In this document: positions 5,410-7,382 of the stretch, one piece after another
How the letters are laid out: each line of letters opens with the position of its first letter
Position numbering within the stretch: the stretch's first letter is position 1
Notes under the pieces: model-generated
Told to the model about the DNA's origin: nothing
Seen by the model: the letters and a program-made list of their open reading frames with translations, nothing else
Database searches by the model: none
Origin: Halieaceae bacterium
GTDB lineage: Bacteria > Pseudomonadota > Gammaproteobacteria > Pseudomonadales > Halieaceae
DNA length: 7,382 nucleotides
NCBI GenBank assembly: GCA_003520285.1
Contig: DOVB01000168.1
Location: 1-7,382, forward strand
Direction: 5' to 3'
Translations under genes and position numbers: made by a program

Positions 5410-7215
5410 ATGGCCTACACGGTACTAGCACGTAAATATCGCCCCCAAGTGTTCCGCGAAATGGTGGGTCAGGAGCACGTGCTGAAAGCTCTAATTAACG
5501 CGCTGGATCATGAGCGATTACACCATGCTTATCTATTTACTGGTACGCGCGGCGTTGGTAAAACCACAGTAGCGCGGGTGCTAGCAAAATGTCTTAACTG
5601 CGACGTTGGTATTAGTTCCGAGCCCTGTGGCGCCTGTGCGTCTTGCCTAGAAATTACCGAGGGGCGCAGTCTCGACTTGATCGAAGTAGATGCCGCCTCT
5701 CGCACTAAAGTCGAAGATACGCGCGAGCTTCTCGAGAATGTTCAGTACGCGCCAACACGATCGCGATTTAAGATTTACCTAATCGACGAAGTGCACATGC
5801 TGTCTTCACACAGTTTTAACGCCTTATTGAAGACCCTCGAAGAACCGCCAGAGCACGCCAAATTTTTGTTGGCGACCACCGATCCCCAGAAGTTGCCAGC
5901 GACCATTTTATCGCGATGCTTGCAGTTCCACCTGAAGAATTTGAGTCCAGCGCGCATTGCCGAGTATCTCGCCCATGTGCTTGAGCGAGAGGTCATTACT
6001 AGCGAGGCGTCGGCTTTAACAGCGATTGCGCGCGCAGCAGAGGGGAGTATGCGGGATGCCCTCAGTTTGACGGACCAAGCCATTTCGCATGGTGGGGGAC
6101 AACTCAGAGCCTCCGAGGTCGCGGCGATGCTGGGTACCCTGTCATCAGCCGACGTATTGCCCGTGCTGTCTGCGTTAGCGCAAAGCGATGCAAAAAAAAT
6201 GTTGGCGTGCGTGGATCTGATGGCGACCCACGGTGCTGATTTTACCAAAGCGCTCGACGCACTGATGCACTGGTTACACCAAATCGCGCTGAACCAGTGG
6301 GTTCCCAGTGCTCTTGACGCATCGATGCCTGAGTTTGATGAGTTGCAAGCCCTGACTCAACAGCTCAGTGCGGAAGATGTGCAGCTTTACTTTCAAATGT
6401 TGACACAGGCGCGTTCAGAGTTACTGCTTGCTTCGGATGCAAGGGCGATGTTCGACATGATTCTGCTTCGACTTATCGCCTTTAAGCCTGCCGCTGTCTT
6501 TGTCGATCAAGATGTGATGTTAGAGCCGCTCGATGGTTCGAGCGAGACACGGGTCGAGAGTGTCCATGCTGATAAGGAACAATCTCTGATCTTGCCAGAT
6601 CCAGAGCGCCCAAACCAATCTCAGGTTGACGACGCCGAGGTGAATGGGATTCAAGACAGAGAGGTCGAAGACCAGACGCACTCTCATGAGATGTTGGCGA
6701 TAGAATCGCAGGTCGATGCTCCGGTGGCAGAGCAATCGATCCACACTCGAGACCAGCCACTTGAGGAGACCGAGCCCGCAAAAAAGTTTGAAGGCGGGCA
6801 CGCCGTCGCGACGGCGGCAGAGGATTTCGTGCTGACGGTGGAGTCATGGCCAGGAATGATGGAGCGATTAGACCTTTCCGGCATTCTATTTAATATTGCG
6901 TCACACTGTGAGTGCGTGCAGATCGACCCTGACGCGGTGCTCTTTCGTTTAGATCAGAACAACGCGTCTCTGTATAATGAGTCCCATGCGTTTAAGCTGC
7001 AAGAGGCGCTGCAACGCTTTGATGGTGTCTCAAGGCAGCTGACGATTGAAATTGGGCCGGTTGAGCTTACGCCTTCGCAGTGGTTAGCACAGCGATCTGC
7101 GGAGCAAATGGAGCGCGCAACGAGAGCGCTCGAGACTGATCCGATCGTACAAGCAATCTGTGACACCCTCGACGGAGTGGTGTTAACCGACACGATTCAA
7201 GCAAGGAGTGAATAA
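5410..7215 (+). CDS. dnaX: DNA polymerase III subunit tau (and gamma), clamp loader ATPase
   Basis: This is the motor of the DnaX clamp-loader complex, which loads the beta sliding clamp and, as tau, ties the polymerase cores to the DnaB helicase. The 601-aa protein is slightly shorter than E. coli tau (643). Domain I has Walker [10 protein letters not shown] (45-53, K51), four zinc-binding cysteines (C64, C73, C76, C79), Walker B LIDEVH (124-129) and the SRC arginine-finger motif (168-170). Sensor 2 is [12 protein letters not shown] (212-223). The domain III collar ends near residue 360. A low-complexity acidic linker (about 363-470) and the tau-specific C-terminal region (about 470-601) follow. 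The ATG at 5410 is fixed by the conserved start [15 protein letters not shown]; the ribosome-binding site is weak (AGAG at 5398-5401). A -1 frameshift signal in the linker predicts a 460-aa gamma form. Confidence 0.97.
   Translation: MAYTVLARKYRPQVFREMVGQEHVLKALINALDHERLHHAYLFTGTRGVGKTTVARVLAKCLNCDVGISSEPCGACASCLEITEGRSLDLIEVDAASRTKVEDTRELLENVQYAPTRSRFKIYLIDEVHMLSSHSFNALLKTLEEPPEHAKFLLATTDPQKLPATILSRCLQFHLKNLSPARIAEYLAHVLEREVITSEASALTAIARAAEGSMRDALSLTDQAISHGGGQLRASEVAAMLGTLSSADVLPVLSALAQSDAKKMLACVDLMATHGADFTKALDALMHWLHQIALNQWVPSALDASMPEFDELQALTQQLSAEDVQLYFQMLTQARSELLLASDARAMFDMILLRLIAFKPAAVFVDQDVMLEPLDGSSETRVESVHADKEQSLILPDPERPNQSQVDDAEVNGIQDREVEDQTHSHEMLAIESQVDAPVAEQSIHTRDQPLEETEPAKKFEGGHAVATAAEDFVLTVESWPGMMERLDLSGILFNIASHCECVQIDPDAVLFRLDQNNASLYNESHAFKLQEALQRFDGVSRQLTIEIGPVELTPSQWLAQRSAEQMERATRALETDPIVQAICDTLDGVVLTDTIQARSE
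6764..6818 (+). other. dnaX: Programmed -1 ribosomal frameshift signal in dnaX
   Basis: An E. coli-like recoding cassette sits in the linker of dnaX. It consists of a Shine-Dalgarno-like AGGAG (6764-6768), 11 nt, then the slippery heptamer A AAA AAG (6780-6786) in the correct phase (codons GCA AAA AAG, residues 457-459). After a -1 slip the next codons are GTT and then TGA (6789-6791). A GC-rich hairpin follows: CGCCGT-CGCG-ACGGCG (6801-6816), extendable by two pairs around a bulged A6800 to 6798-6818. The slip would give a protein of 460 residues ending K-K-V, comparable to E. coli gamma (431 aa). E. coli dnaX uses the same heptamer, an upstream AGGGAG about 10 nt away, and a stop one codon later. 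The 11-nt spacer to the hairpin is longer than in E. coli, so efficiency is uncertain. Confidence 0.75.
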
Positions 7216-7382
7216 TGTTCAAAGGCGGTGATTTGGGCGACTTGATGAAACAGGCTCAAGCGATGCAGGAAAAGATGCAGGCTTTGCAGCAAGAGGCGGC
7301 GGATGCCACCGTGGTCGGAGAAGCCGGTGCGGGGTTGGTATCTATTACCATGACAGGTCGGCACGATGTGACTCGGGTGAGC
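7215..7382 (+). CDS. ybaB: YbaB/EbfC-family nucleoid-associated protein (partial, 5' end)
   Basis: The first 56 codons are present and the gene runs off the window; family members are about 105-110 aa. The sequence starts [20 protein letters not shown] and continues with a Met/Gln/Ala-rich helix and [20 protein letters not shown], the recognisable YbaB start and the beginning of its beta-sheet. The protein forms a small dimer that binds DNA and is grouped with nucleoid-associated proteins. The ATG overlaps the dnaX stop (TAATG, 7213-7217), with a good AAGGAG ribosome-binding site at 7203-7208. It is therefore in the same transcription unit and probably coupled to tau translation. In many gammaproteobacteria recR follows, but that lies outside the window. 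Confidence 0.95.
   Translation, partial: MFKGGDLGDLMKQAQAMQEKMQALQQEAADATVVGEAGAGLVSITMTGRHDVTRVS

Noticed and set aside
5154..5435. Open frame of 93 codons on the + strand starting inside the TATAAT region
   Set aside because: It runs straight through the 4.5S RNA and into the dnaX start, with no family resemblance and no ribosome-binding site. It is an accident of GC-rich RNA sequence.
5775..6248. 157-codon open frame opposite dnaX
   Set aside because: It lies wholly antisense to the conserved ATPase domain of dnaX. Its composition is that of a reverse-complement shadow.
1..7382. Search for CRISPR repeats, insertion-sequence ends, tRNA genes, phage or toxin-antitoxin genes
   Set aside because: Nothing supportable was seen. 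The genes are closely packed housekeeping and efflux genes with no repeats at their borders.

Overview
The window looks like a chromosomal segment of a gammaproteobacterium. The evidence is the order ffs (4.5S SRP RNA) - dnaX - ybaB, a DnaX with the bacterial zinc-binding clamp-loader ATPase domain, and an E. coli-type frameshift cassette inside dnaX. Base composition is moderate, slightly above half G+C by eye. A marine or environmental gammaproteobacterium would fit, but I cannot name the genus from sequence alone.

Left part (48-4926, minus strand): a compact three-gene efflux operon, read right to left. A periplasmic adaptor (membrane fusion protein) comes first. An RND inner-membrane permease follows, sharing one base with it (TGATG). 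A TetR-family regulator comes last, overlapping the permease by four bases (ATGA). The operon has no outer-membrane channel gene, so the pump presumably borrows a TolC-like protein from elsewhere. Its promoter (TTGACA, 17 bp, TACATT) carries two near-identical 17-bp palindromes with centres exactly 20 bp apart. They cover the -10 box, part of the spacer and the start site, as expected for TetR repression and hence negative autoregulation by the last gene. At the extreme left edge (1-51) the + strand may hold the tail of a convergent gene.

Middle (4927-5409): a 483-base stretch without a protein gene. It holds the efflux promoter and operators, a stretch (about 4990-5128) in which I see nothing firm, a probable promoter with a perfect TATAAT box, a structured leader of about 70 nt, and the 4.5S RNA gene (about 5235-5344). 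About 65 nt with no convincing terminator separate the RNA from dnaX.

Right part (5410-7382, plus strand): dnaX (clamp-loader tau subunit, 601 aa), followed with a one-base overlap (TAATG) by the start of ybaB/ebfC, which runs off the window. The point most worth attention in dnaX is a complete -1 frameshift signal around 6764-6818: a Shine-Dalgarno-like AGGAG, the slippery heptamer A AAA AAG, a -1 stop one codon later, and a GC-rich hairpin. It predicts a gamma-like short form of 460 aa. Nothing here looks like a wholly new system. The unusual points are the non-canonical proton-relay residues of the RND permease, the tandem operators, and the apparent conservation of the dnaX recoding cassette.
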